Shown here: positions 17,256 to 25,372 of the stretch, piece after piece
How positions within the stretch are numbered: position 1 is the first letter of the stretch
Layout: each line of letters starts with the position of its first letter
Source: Sphingomonas sp. A2-49
Lineage (GTDB): Bacteria; Pseudomonadota; Alphaproteobacteria; Sphingomonadales; Sphingomonadaceae
NCBI RefSeq assembly: GCF_025548555.1
Contig: NZ_JAJLPA010000019.1
Span: 1 to 64,000 of the forward strand
Length of the DNA stretch: 64,000 nt
Direction of reading: 5' to 3'
Made by a program: the position numbers and the translations under genes
Notes under the pieces: model-generated
Databases searched by the model: none
The model's input: the letters and a program-made list of their open reading frames with translations, nothing else
What the model was told of the DNA's origin: nothing

Positions 17256-17981
17256 ATGCGCACTGTCGCGATCATGATGCTGGGGGCGGCGAGCCTGTCC
17301 GCCTGTTCGATCGGCCATGACGACGGGCCGGGCGTGACGCCGACGGGCACCGGCACGGCGCGCACCTATGCGATCGACGGTTTTTCGAAGATCGACCTCG
17401 GCGGCAGCGAAGACGTCGACGTGCGCGCCGGCACCGGCTTTTCGGTTCGTGCAGAGGGGCCCTCCGACGAACTTGACCGCCTGCGGATCGCCAGGGACGG
17501 CGACACGCTGGAGATCGGGCGCAAGCGCGCGTTCCTGGCGTGGGGCAGGAGCGCGAAGGTCAAGATCTTCGTCACGCTGCCGCAGCTGACCGAGGCCAAC
17601 ATCGCCGGATCGGGAACGATGGCGGTCGATCGCGTCGAGGGCGGCCGGTTCGACGGCAATATCGCCGGGTCGGGCGACCTCAACATCGCCGCGCTCGCCA
17701 CCGACACGGCCGAGGTGTCGATCGCGGGGTCGGGCAGCGTGCGCGCCGGCGGCGCGGTGAAACGGCTGGAGGTCAGCATCGCCGGATCCGGCAGCCTCGA
17801 TGCGGCCGGCCTGCGCGTGGAGCAGGCCGCCGTGTCGGTGGCGGGGTCCGGGGACGTGCGCGCGGCGGTGAGCGGCCAGGCGAAGGTCGACCTGATGGGG
17901 TCGGGCGACGTCGATCTGGGCGCCCAGGCGGTGTGCAAGGTATCGAAGATGGGGTCGGGATCGGTCCGCTGCGGCCGCTAG
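17256..17981 (+). CDS. DUF2807 lipoprotein, second of three
   Basis: The signal ends in a lipobox, LSAC, with the acylated Cys at residue 18, so this copy is a lipoprotein unlike its neighbours. The mature part has the DUF2807 start (FSKIDLGGSEDVDVRAG) and repeated AGSG turns about 18-22 residues apart, ending with a Cys pair (AVCKVSKMGSGSVRCGR). It closely resembles the preceding gene in the GSG repeats and in the tail. ATG 17256 is chosen because GAGGGG (17242-17247) is eight bases upstream; GTG 17247 would overlap it. The 17-bp dyad upstream suggests dedicated regulation. Length 241 aa. Confidence 0.82.
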   Translation: MRTVAIMMLGAASLSACSIGHDDGPGVTPTGTGTARTYAIDGFSKIDLGGSEDVDVRAGTGFSVRAEGPSDELDRLRIARDGDTLEIGRKRAFLAWGRSAKVKIFVTLPQLTEANIAGSGTMAVDRVEGGRFDGNIAGSGDLNIAALATDTAEVSIAGSGSVRAGGAVKRLEVSIAGSGSLDAAGLRVEQAAVSVAGSGDVRAAVSGQAKVDLMGSGDVDLGAQAVCKVSKMGSGSVRCGR

Positions 17982-18036
17982 CGGGGCCGACGGCGCCGCT
18001 TGCCCCCCGGCCGTGCCGGTGCGAATGTCCGGCGCC

Positions 18037-18738
18037 ATGCTCCGCCCCCTGATCGCGCTCCTCCTGTTCGTCCCCGCTGCGGCGGCCGCCGACGAACGCC
18101 ACGTCACCCTCGGCAGCTTCGACGCGCTGCGCGTCAACGGTGCGTTCGAGGTGACGGTGACCACTGGCGGATCGCCCGGTGCGCAGGTGATCGCCGACCG
18201 CGACGCGATCGGCGACATCGACCTGCATGCGGAGGGAACGACGCTGACCGTGCGCCGTAGCGTGGCCGGCCGCTGGGGCGAGCGACCGCGGACGGCGGCA
18301 GCGACGCCGGTGCGCATCGTGCTGACCACGCCCCGCCTCGGCAGCGTGACGGTGATCGGCGGCAGCCGCGTCGCGGTGTCGCGGCTGACGGGGGCCCGGA
18401 TCGACCTGTCGGCGACGGGGACCGGCTCGATCGTGGCGGGGGCGGTGCAGGGCGACCGGGTCAACGTCCAGCTGATCGGCGAGGGCCGGGTCGCGCTCGC
18501 CGGCCGGGTGCCGACCGCGCGCCTGCTGGCCAACGGCGCCGGCACGATCGACGCGGCGCAGCTCGACGCCGGCGACCTGACCGTGCATCTCGACGGGCAG
18601 GGGACGATTTCCGCGCGCGCCCGCTTCACCGCGCAGGTGTCGAGCACCGGCCTGGGGACGGTCACGGTGGCGGGCCGGCCGAAATGCCGCGTCACCGCCG
18701 CCGCGGGCGCACCGGTGACGTGCGGGACCGGCGACTAG
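18037..18738 (+). CDS. exported DUF2807-like protein, third of three
   Basis: A signal peptide (MLRPLIALLLFVPAAAAA) is followed by a DUF2807-type domain (VTLGSFDALRVNGAFEVTV). Strand repeats are less regular than in the two preceding genes: the GSG turns are largely replaced. The C-terminal Cys pair (PKCRVTAAAGAPVTCGTGD) is kept. This is the most diverged of the three tandem paralogues. The start is uncertain: GTG 18013 and ATG 18025 are in frame, and I prefer 18037 because it gives a compact n-region. It is convergent with the DUF1489 gene. Confidence 0.72.
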   Translation: MLRPLIALLLFVPAAAAADERHVTLGSFDALRVNGAFEVTVTTGGSPGAQVIADRDAIGDIDLHAEGTTLTVRRSVAGRWGERPRTAAATPVRIVLTTPRLGSVTVIGGSRVAVSRLTGARIDLSATGTGSIVAGAVQGDRVNVQLIGEGRVALAGRVPTARLLANGAGTIDAAQLDAGDLTVHLDGQGTISARARFTAQVSSTGLGTVTVAGRPKCRVTAAAGAPVTCGTGD

Positions 18739-18819
18739 GGATTGGCGAGGCGGACCGAGTCCGGACGCGCCGGCGCCCGGCGGACGGCAAGCGATCCGAC
18801 CCCGCGACCCTGTCCGCCG

Positions 18820-19239
18820 TCAGATCAGCGCCAGTTCCGCCAGCCGGCCGACGAGAGCGGGCGGCATCGCCGCCAGTCCGTCCGCCGCGCCGCCGAGGTC
18901 CGGGGGCGCGTCCGCCGCCTCCAGATAGCGCCAGCCCTGATGCGCGCGCTTGGGGCGCGCCTGGACCAGCACGAGCGCGGGGTCGATATGGATCGCCACC
19001 CGGCCGCCCTCCGCCTCGCCGAAGCCGAGGATCGGCGAGCGGGCGATCAGCTGATGTTTCAGGATCCAGAACAGCGACCCGCCGCCATCGGCCACCGCGG
19101 CGCCGGCGATCTCCTCGTGCCGCTTGGGCAGATAGCGCGTGGTCAGGAACACCGGGCCGTCCGCGATGCGCGCCGCCAGCCGCTCGGCGAGATGGTCTAC
19201 GCTCGTCGCGCCGAACGCCACTTTGGTCAGGTGAAGCAT
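18820..19239 (-). CDS. DUF1489 family protein
   Basis: This 139-aa protein matches the alphaproteobacterial DUF1489 family: MLHLTKVAFGATSVDHLAER at the N-terminus, a TRYLPKRHEEI segment, and the hallmark FQGWRYL-like HQGWRYLEAADAP. Its function is unknown and no catalytic motif is visible. It is cytosolic, with no signal or membrane segment. It follows mgtE on the same strand after 44 bp and may share its transcript. Confidence 0.75.
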   Translation of the reverse strand: MLHLTKVAFGATSVDHLAERLAARIADGPVFLTTRYLPKRHEEIAGAAVADGGGSLFWILKHQLIARSPILGFGEAEGGRVAIHIDPALVLVQARPKRAHQGWRYLEAADAPPDLGGAADGLAAMPPALVGRLAELALI

Positions 19240-19283
19240 GGACCTGGCATGTGGGTCGCGCCGCCGCGTGCCGCAAGGTTCGG

Positions 19284-20687
19284 CTAGGTGCCGAGCCCCC
19301 AGAGGGTCGCGAGGCCGAGGAATGAAAAGAAGCCCATCACGTCGGTCATCGTCGTCACGAACACCGCGGAGGATACCGCGGGGTCGATGTTGAGCCGGTC
19401 GAGCGTCACCGGCACCAGTACGCCGCCGAGGCCGGCGACGAGGTTGTTGGTCACCATCGCCAGCGCGATGACCAGCGACAGGTCGGCATTGTGGTAGAAG
19501 ACCCAGGTGCCGAGCCCGATCAGCACCGCGAGGCTGAGGCCGTTCGCCAGCGCGATGCGGAATTCGCGCAGGATCATCCGCGCGGTGTTCGAACTGGTCA
19601 GCTGGTTGGTGGCGAGCGCGCGCACGACGACGGCGAGCGTCTGCGTGCCGGCGTTGCCGCCCATGCCCGACACGATCGGCATCAGGACCGCGAGCAGCGC
19701 GAACCGCGCGATCGTCCCCTCGAACGCGCCGACCACCGATGCGGCGAGCATCGCGGTGCCGAGGTTGACGACCAGCCACGACAGGCGCGTGCGCACCGTC
19801 AGCCGGATCGGTTCGTTGATGTCGCCTTCGCCCGCGCCCGACAGGCGCAGCACGTCCTCGCCCGCCTCCTGCTGGATGATGTGGACGATGTCGTCGACCG
19901 TAATCATGCCGACGAGGCGGTTGGCGGCATCGACCACCGCGGCGCTGATGAGCGCGTATTTCTGAAAGCGCAGCGCGACCTCTTCCTGGTCCATATCGAC
20001 CGGGATCAGCGTCTGTTCGCGCTGCATCACGTCGGCGATCGCGATGTTGCCGGGGGTGCGCAGGATCCACGACAACTGGCAGGTGCCGACCGGATGATGG
20101 CCGGCATCGACGACGAAGATCTCCCAGAAGTCGGTCGTCAGTTCCTCGTGGTGGCGCAGGAAGTCGATCGCATCGCCGACGGTCCAATGCTCGGGCACCG
20201 CGATCAGCTCGCGCTGCATCAGGCGGCCGGCGGATTCCTCGGGATAGGACAGCGCCTCCTCGATCGCGGCGCGATCGTCGGGGTCGAGCGCGCGCAGCAC
20301 CGCGCGCTGCTCCGCCTCGTCCATGTCCTCGATGATCGCGACCGCGTCGTCGGTGTCGAGTTCGGAGGCGAGGTCGGCGACCTCGGTCGGGGTCAGCGCG
20401 TCGATCAGGTCCTCGCGGACGTAATCGTTCATCTCCGCGAAGACGTCGGCGTCGAGCAGGTCCTTCAGCGCCTTCGCCAGCGCGCCGCGATCCTCGTGCG
20501 GGGTCAGTTCGAACAGGTCGGCGATGTCGGCGGGATGCAGCGGCTCGACCAGCGCGCGGGCGGCCTCGTCGTCGCCGTCGCGGACCGCGTCGCGGACGGC
20601 GTCGACGAATTCGGGACGCAGCCGGTCGTCCTCGTCCAGCTCGTCCTGCTCGGGTGCGGGGGCTTCGTGAAGCTCGGTCTCGCTCAC
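19284..20687 (-). CDS. mgtE: magnesium transporter MgtE
   Basis: This 467-aa protein has the full MgtE layout: an acidic N domain (residues about 30-150, many Asp/Glu that sense Mg2+), a tandem CBS pair (about 155-270), and a five-helix membrane domain beginning about residue 300 (LSWLVVNLGTAMLAASVV) with the pore segment PIVSGMGGNAGTQ. MgtE is a Mg2+-gated channel for magnesium uptake. The N-terminal acidic stretch before the N domain is longer than in Thermus MgtE. No Mg2+ riboswitch could be recognised upstream. Confidence 0.93.
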   Translation of the reverse strand: MSETELHEAPAPEQDELDEDDRLRPEFVDAVRDAVRDGDDEAARALVEPLHPADIADLFELTPHEDRGALAKALKDLLDADVFAEMNDYVREDLIDALTPTEVADLASELDTDDAVAIIEDMDEAEQRAVLRALDPDDRAAIEEALSYPEESAGRLMQRELIAVPEHWTVGDAIDFLRHHEELTTDFWEIFVVDAGHHPVGTCQLSWILRTPGNIAIADVMQREQTLIPVDMDQEEVALRFQKYALISAAVVDAANRLVGMITVDDIVHIIQQEAGEDVLRLSGAGEGDINEPIRLTVRTRLSWLVVNLGTAMLAASVVGAFEGTIARFALLAVLMPIVSGMGGNAGTQTLAVVVRALATNQLTSSNTARMILREFRIALANGLSLAVLIGLGTWVFYHNADLSLVIALAMVTNNLVAGLGGVLVPVTLDRLNIDPAVSSAVFVTTMTDVMGFFSFLGLATLWGLGT

Positions 20688-20824
20688 TTGCTGCCTCCTG
20701 CCATGCCGGGTGTGGGGTGGTGTGGGCGGGCTCTACCGCGCTGCGGCACGAATGGCCACCCTCGTGCATTTGCCCTTCGGCCCGACCGACACTAACTGCG
20801 GATCAACCATCAAAGGACAAATCA

Positions 20825-21283
20825 ATGGCGGATACCTTCAACACCCTGACGCTGACGCTGGACGACGGCGACGTCACCATCAAGCTGCGTCCCGACCTGG
20901 CGCCCGAGCATGTCGCCCGCATCGGGGAGCTCGCCAACGAGGGCTTCTACGACGGCGTGCCCTTCCACCGCGTGATCCCGGGCTTCATGGCGCAGGGCGG
21001 CGACGGCGGCCGGGGCGATGGCACCGGCGGGTCGAGCAAGCCCAACCTGAAGCAGGAATTTTCCAAGGAGCCGCACGTGCGCGGCGTGTGTTCGATGGCA
21101 CGGACCAGCGATCCCAACTCGGCGAACAGCCAGTTCTTCATCGTCTTCGACGACGCGCGCTTCCTCGACAACCAATATACGGTGTGGGGCGAGGTGACGT
21201 CGGGCATGGAGCTGATCGATGCGCTGCCCAAGGGCGAGCCGCCGCGCGCGCCGGGCAAGATCGTCAAGGCGAAGGCGGAGTAA
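20825..21283 (+). CDS. cyclophilin-type peptidyl-prolyl cis-trans isomerase
   Basis: This 152-aa single-domain cyclophilin has the catalytic FHRVIPGFMAQGGD segment (Arg and Phe of the active site), SNSQFFIVF-like NSANSQFFIVFDD, and the C-terminal AKAE end. It lacks a signal peptide from ATG 20825, so it is the cytosolic PpiB type. It speeds up proline isomerisation during protein folding. The gene starts after a 137-bp spacer from the divergent mgtE gene. A stem-loop follows its stop. Confidence 0.92.
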   Translation: MADTFNTLTLTLDDGDVTIKLRPDLAPEHVARIGELANEGFYDGVPFHRVIPGFMAQGGDGGRGDGTGGSSKPNLKQEFSKEPHVRGVCSMARTSDPNSANSQFFIVFDDARFLDNQYTVWGEVTSGMELIDALPKGEPPRAPGKIVKAKAE

Positions 21284-21300
21284 GACCGCCACGACCGGGT

Positions 21301-21328
21301 GGGCGCCGCCTCTGTCGAGGCGACGCCC
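21301..21328. terminator. stem-loop between convergent cyclophilin and pilin genes
   Basis: GGGCG-c-CGCCTC (21301-21312) pairs with GAGGCG-a-CGCCC (21317-21328) around a TGTC loop, with one internal mismatch. No T-run follows on either strand, so termination would need Rho or be partial. Confidence 0.4.
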
Positions 21329-21389
21329 GTCGGGTCGACTGACGATCGCGGATACGCGGGATGGTGCCCCGCGGACCGGTCGGCGACGA

Positions 21390-21560
21390 TCAGCTGGCCG
21401 TCATGTTCGACGAAACGTTGTTGAACGTTTGCGACAGCTTGGTACCCAGCCCTTGCATGGCGGCAATGGCAGCGACCGAAATGAGCGCGGCGATCAGTCC
21501 GTATTCGATCGCGGTCGCGCCGCGGATGTTCTTTGCGATGGTGCGGATGTGCATCAGCAT
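21390..21560 (-). CDS. Flp family type IVb pilin
   Basis: This 56-aa prepilin has the short basic leader (MLMHIRTIAKNIRG) and the type IVb cleavage region G|ATAIEYGLIAALI, with Glu at position 5 of the mature protein, then a single hydrophobic helix. Flp pilins build tight-adherence pili assembled by the Tad machinery. ATG 21560 is chosen because GGAGG lies seven bases upstream. No tad/cpa assembly genes are in this window, so it would depend on a distant cluster. Confidence 0.9.
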   Translation of the reverse strand: MLMHIRTIAKNIRGATAIEYGLIAALISVAAIAAMQGLGTKLSQTFNNVSSNMTAS

Positions 21561-21678
21561 GTTATGTCCTCCCGTGTGACAACTGCGATCTACGGGACGG
21601 ATCCCTGCCAATGTCTTAAACAGGTCCATAACAGACTAACTTTGTGGCGCGGATGGGCGCGACCGATTGATTCGACGG

Positions 21679-22563
21679 CTAAAGAATCTCGATCGTCCGG
21701 ATCAGCCAGTCGTGGAACATACGCACCGGACGCTGTTGCAGCGCGCGGGGACGGCAGACGAACCAATAGCTGTAGGGGCTCTCGACCTCGATATCGAAGA
21801 GCCGGACGAGCCGTGGGTCGCGTGCATCCTGGAAATGGCTTTCGTGCATGAAGGCGACGCCCAGTCCCTGCGCCGCCGCCTCCAGCATCAGCGCGCCCGA
21901 ATCGAAATAGTCGATCGCCAGCGGCTCGACGTCGTCCACCCCGGCCGATTCGCGCCACGCGGTGAAGGTGTCGGGCATCTCGCGGTGGATCAGCGCCGTC
22001 AGTTCCGCCAGCTGTGCGGGGCGCGTCACCGGATCGGGCCCGTCGAGCAGCGTTTTCGCGCCGATGACATAGACCGAATTGCGATCGAGCCGCTTGGCGT
22101 ACAGCGTCGGATCGATCTCGCGCGACAGCGCGATGACCGCGTCGAGGCCTTCACCCAGCCGCGCGACGCCATGGCCCGCGGTGTCGATGTCGAGGTGCAG
22201 TTCGGGATGCGCCGCGCGCAACTCGCCCAGCCGGGGAAACAGCCGCTGCGAGGCGAACAGCGGCAGGATGCCGAGCCGCAGCCGCAGCACCTCGACGGTG
22301 CCGGTCATCGCCTCCACCGCATCGGACAGGCTGTCGAGCACCGGCGCGATCTGCGCGAGCAGCCGTTCGCCGTCCGAGTTGAGTACCATCGCCTGATGCC
22401 GCCGCTCGAACAGCGGCCGGTCGATGAAGCGTTCCAGCGATTGCACACGGCGGCTGAGCGCGGGCGCGGACAGCGCGAGCTCGGTTGCGGCGGCCTTGAC
22501 CGATCCCAGCCGCGCGACCTGCACGAAGGCCTCGATCGCGCCGAGCGGCGGCAGTCTGCGCAT
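21679..22563 (-). CDS. LysR-type transcriptional regulator (GcvA-like)
   Basis: The N-terminal winged helix-turn-helix (LGAIEAFVQVARLGSVKAAATELALSAPALSRRVQ) is followed by a PBP2-type effector domain with a GcvA-like subgroup start (RLGILPLFASQRLFPRL). LysR proteins usually regulate a divergent gene and themselves. The divergent gene here is cdc48, 321 bp away, so cdc48 is a candidate target, but that is speculative. GGAGGA precedes the ATG at 22563. A 19-bp dyad lies 31 bp upstream. Length 294 aa. Confidence 0.9.
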   Translation of the reverse strand: MRRLPPLGAIEAFVQVARLGSVKAAATELALSAPALSRRVQSLERFIDRPLFERRHQAMVLNSDGERLLAQIAPVLDSLSDAVEAMTGTVEVLRLRLGILPLFASQRLFPRLGELRAAHPELHLDIDTAGHGVARLGEGLDAVIALSREIDPTLYAKRLDRNSVYVIGAKTLLDGPDPVTRPAQLAELTALIHREMPDTFTAWRESAGVDDVEPLAIDYFDSGALMLEAAAQGLGVAFMHESHFQDARDPRLVRLFDIEVESPYSYWFVCRPRALQQRPVRMFHDWLIRTIEIL

Positions 22564-22593
22564 GACGATCCTCCTCCCTCTGCCCGGTCAGGC

Positions 22594-22612
22594 GATTGCA
22601 ACTTCTGCAATC
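22594..22612. promoter_or_regulatory. candidate LysR-binding dyad
   Basis: GATTGCA (22594-22600) and TGCAATC (22606-22612) are exact reverse complements around ACTTC. LysR sites are typically interrupted dyads with T and A near the ends. The position 31 bp before the regulator start fits autoregulation. A second half-like TTGCAA occurs at about 22634-22639. Confidence 0.45.
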
Positions 22613-22698
22613 GTATCGCATCTTTTCGCACTTGCAACATAAAGCTGCCGGCGACAAAAAGGGCGTGCCTTTCAGGCATCCTCTCCTAAAACTTTCAC

Positions 22699-22795
22699 GG
22701 GCCGGCGCTTTTGCGCTGGCCCTTTTTTTGTCTCCCGGCGCTTCTGCGCCGGCCCTTTTTCCATCTCCCGGCGCTGCTCCGCCGGCCCGTTTTTT
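22699..22795 (+). terminator. three tandem intrinsic-terminator-like hairpins
   Basis: Module 1: GGGCCGGCGC-TTTT-GCGCTGGCCC followed by seven T (22699-22729). Module 2: CCGGCGC-TTCT-GCGCCGG, CCC and five T (22735-22760). Module 3: CCGGCG-CTGCTC-CGCCGG, CCCG and six T (22768-22795). The modules are about 33-34 bp apart and similar in sequence, as if copied. They would stop plus-strand transcripts before cdc48, so the main cdc48 promoter must lie after 22795 or the hairpins must be bypassed. Confidence 0.75.
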
Positions 22796-22884
22796 GTCCC
22801 GGCTCCGATGGCGACCACTCTCGCACAGCTGGAACCGGCTTCCTATCTCGCGCGCTTCGAAGGTTCTTCGAGGAACGGATTTTG

Positions 22885-25176
22885 ATGGCCGACAGCGATA
22901 CCCCCACCCGCAAGATCCAGGTGGCGAACAGCCGTCCGGAGGATTCCGGCCGCGGCCTCGCGCACCTGCCGCGCAGCCTGATGGCGGCGCTGGGCGTGGG
23001 CGAGGGCGACGTGATCGAGATCGTCGGCAAACAGTCGACCCCCGCCCGCTGCGTCGGTCCCTATCCCGAGGACGAGGGGATCGAGGTGCTGCGCATCGAC
23101 GGCCTGCAACGCGCCAACGCCGGCGTCGGCGCGGGCGATTTCGTCGAGGTCCGCGCGGTCGAATCGAAGCCCGCGACGCGCGTCGTCTTCGCGCCGGCGC
23201 AGGCGAACCTGCGGCTGCAGGGGCAACCGCAGGCGTTGAAGCGCACCTTCTTCGGGCGGCCGCTCTGCCAGGGCGACGTCGTCGCGACCGCCGGGCACCA
23301 GCGCGTCGGCAATATGCCGCCGGGCATCCAGCAGTTCATGAACGCCCCCGCCTATGCGTTGCAGGAGATCCGGCTGGTCGTCGTCTCGGCGAGCCCCAAG
23401 GGCATCGTCCATATCGACGAGAATACCGAGATCGAGCTGCGCCCCGAATATGAGGAGCCGACGCAGCGCCGCGCCGACGTAACCTATGACGACATCGGCG
23501 GCATGGGCCAGACGATCGACCAGCTGCGCGAGATGGTCGAATTGCCGCTGCGCTACCCCGAACTGTTCCAGCGGCTGGGCGTCGATCCGCCCAAGGGGCT
23601 GCTGCTCTACGGCCCGCCGGGCACCGGCAAGACCCGGCTGGCGCGCGCGGTCGCCAACGAATCCGACGCGTCCTTCTTCCTCATCAACGGTCCCGAGATC
23701 ATGGGATCGGCCTATGGCGAATCGGAAGGCCGCCTGCGCGAGATCTTCGAGGAGGCGGCGAAGTCGGCGCCCTCGATCGTTTTCATCGACGAGATCGATT
23801 CGATCGCCCCCAAGCGCGGCAACGTGCAGGGCGAGGCGGAAAAGCGCGTCGTCGCGCAGCTGCTGACGCTGATGGACGGGCTCGAATCGCGCGCCAACCT
23901 GGTCGTGATCGCCGCGACCAACCGGCCGGAGGCGATCGACGAGGCGCTGCGCCGGCCGGGCCGCTTCGATCGCGAGATCGTCGTCGGCGTGCCCGACGAG
24001 CGCGGGCGGCGCGAAATCCTGGGCATCCACACCCGCGGGATGCCGCTGGGCGACCATGTCGACCTCGCCGAGCTGGCGCGCACGACCTATGGGTTCGTCG
24101 GCGCCGACCTCGCCGCGCTGACCCGCGAGGCGGCGATCGAGGCGGTGCGGCGGATCATGCCGCAGCTCAATCTCGAGGAGCGGACGGTACCGCCCGAGGT
24201 GCTCGACACGCTGTCGGTGACGCGCGAGGATTTCCTGGGTGCGCTAAAGCGCGTCCAGCCGAGCGCGATGCGCGAGGTGATGGTCGAGGCGCCCCGCGTC
24301 CGCTGGGAGGATGTCGGCGGGCTCGACGCGGCGCAGACCCGGCTCAAGGAAGGCGTCGAGCTGCCGCTGAAGGATCCGGACGCCTTCCGCCGGCTGGGGA
24401 TTCGCCCGGCGAAGGGGTTCCTGCTCTACGGACCGCCCGGCACCGGCAAGACGCTGCTGGCGAAGGCGGTGGCGCGCGAGGCGGAGGCGAATTTCATCGC
24501 GACCAAATCGTCCGACCTGCTGAGCAAATGGTATGGCGAGAGCGAGCAGCAGATCACGCGGCTGTTCCAGCGGGCGCGGCAGGTCGCGCCCTGCGTGATC
24601 TTCATCGACGAACTCGACAGCCTGGTGCCCGCGCGCGGATCGGGCGCCGGCGAGCCGCAAGTGACCGAGCGCGTGGTCAACACGATCCTGGCGGAGATGG
24701 ACGGGCTGGAAGAATTGCAGTCGGTCGTCGTGATCGGCGCGACCAACCGCCCGAACCTGATCGACCCGGCGCTGCTGCGGCCGGGCCGGTTCGACGAACT
24801 GGTCTATGTCGGCGTGCCCGACGAGGCCGGTCGGCGGCGCATCCTCGCGATCCAGACGCAGAAGATGCCGCTGGACGCGGACGTCGACCTCGACGTGGTC
24901 GCGCGGCGCACCGACCGGTTCACCGGGGCGGACCTGGAGGACGTGGTGCGGCGGGCGGGCCTCACCGCGCTGCGCCGGTCGTTGCAGTCCGCGGTGGTGA
25001 CGATGGCGGATTTCGAGACGGCGCTCACCGAATCGCGTGCGAGCGTGACGCCGGAGATGGAGAAGGATTACGAGCAGATCGCCGCGCGGCTGAAGCAGGA
25101 CGCGGCGGCGATCCAGCCGATCGGCTTCATCTCGCCTGGACAGTTGCAGAGCCGCGGCGGCAAGGCGGACGTATAG
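22885..25176 (+). CDS. CDC48/p97-family AAA+ ATPase (two AAA domains)
   Basis: This 763-aa protein has the archaeal VAT/eukaryotic p97 layout: an N domain with the double-psi barrel (HLPRSLMAALGVGEGDVIEI, residues about 1-185), then D1 with Walker A GPPGTGKTR (about 243) and Walker B FIDEIDSI. D2 follows with Walker A GPPGTGKTL (about 516) and Walker B FIDELDSL. Arginine-finger segments LRRPGRFD and LRPGRFDEL are present in both. Hexamers of this family unfold or extract proteins using ATP. The C-terminal ~50 residues are helical and end KADV. The start ATG 22885 follows AGGA. It is monocistronic behind the triple hairpin; its bacterial substrate is unknown. Confidence 0.93.
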   Translation: MADSDTPTRKIQVANSRPEDSGRGLAHLPRSLMAALGVGEGDVIEIVGKQSTPARCVGPYPEDEGIEVLRIDGLQRANAGVGAGDFVEVRAVESKPATRVVFAPAQANLRLQGQPQALKRTFFGRPLCQGDVVATAGHQRVGNMPPGIQQFMNAPAYALQEIRLVVVSASPKGIVHIDENTEIELRPEYEEPTQRRADVTYDDIGGMGQTIDQLREMVELPLRYPELFQRLGVDPPKGLLLYGPPGTGKTRLARAVANESDASFFLINGPEIMGSAYGESEGRLREIFEEAAKSAPSIVFIDEIDSIAPKRGNVQGEAEKRVVAQLLTLMDGLESRANLVVIAATNRPEAIDEALRRPGRFDREIVVGVPDERGRREILGIHTRGMPLGDHVDLAELARTTYGFVGADLAALTREAAIEAVRRIMPQLNLEERTVPPEVLDTLSVTREDFLGALKRVQPSAMREVMVEAPRVRWEDVGGLDAAQTRLKEGVELPLKDPDAFRRLGIRPAKGFLLYGPPGTGKTLLAKAVAREAEANFIATKSSDLLSKWYGESEQQITRLFQRARQVAPCVIFIDELDSLVPARGSGAGEPQVTERVVNTILAEMDGLEELQSVVVIGATNRPNLIDPALLRPGRFDELVYVGVPDEAGRRRILAIQTQKMPLDADVDLDVVARRTDRFTGADLEDVVRRAGLTALRRSLQSAVVTMADFETALTESRASVTPEMEKDYEQIAARLKQDAAAIQPIGFISPGQLQSRGGKADV

Positions 25177-25266
25177 GCGCGGTCGGAGAGCGGCGGCGCT
25201 TGCCGGCGCAATCCGTCAGCGCTCCCGTTCCGGGCGGGATCCGGGCGTCCGCCGGTCGTGGCGGGG

Positions 25267-25292
25267 CGCGTCCGGCATTCCTCCCGGACGCG
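25267..25292. terminator. perfect 9-bp stem-loop between convergent cdc48 and MFS genes
   Basis: CGCGTCCGG (25267-25275) and CCGGACGCG (25284-25292) pair exactly around an 8-nt loop. No T-run follows. The position between converging genes suggests a bidirectional transcription end. Confidence 0.45.
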
Positions 25293-25372
25293 GATAGGGA
25301 AGGCCGCGCTTCAGGCGTGGCGGACGCGGTGTTGCGGGACCGCATCGCTCGCCAAGCCCGCTCCGGATCGCG

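Larger units (their letters stand above)
22564..22884. other. divergent intergenic region between lysR and cdc48, 321 bp
   Basis: The left part (22590-22645) is AT-richer and carries the candidate LysR dyad. The right part (22699-22795) holds three hairpin-plus-T modules pointing toward cdc48. A ribosome site (GAGGA) precedes cdc48 at 22870-22874. Confidence 0.6.

Noticed and set aside
20688..20824. Magnesium riboswitch upstream of mgtE
   Set aside because: I could not find an M-box-like conserved core or an alternative terminator stem in this 137-bp divergent spacer.
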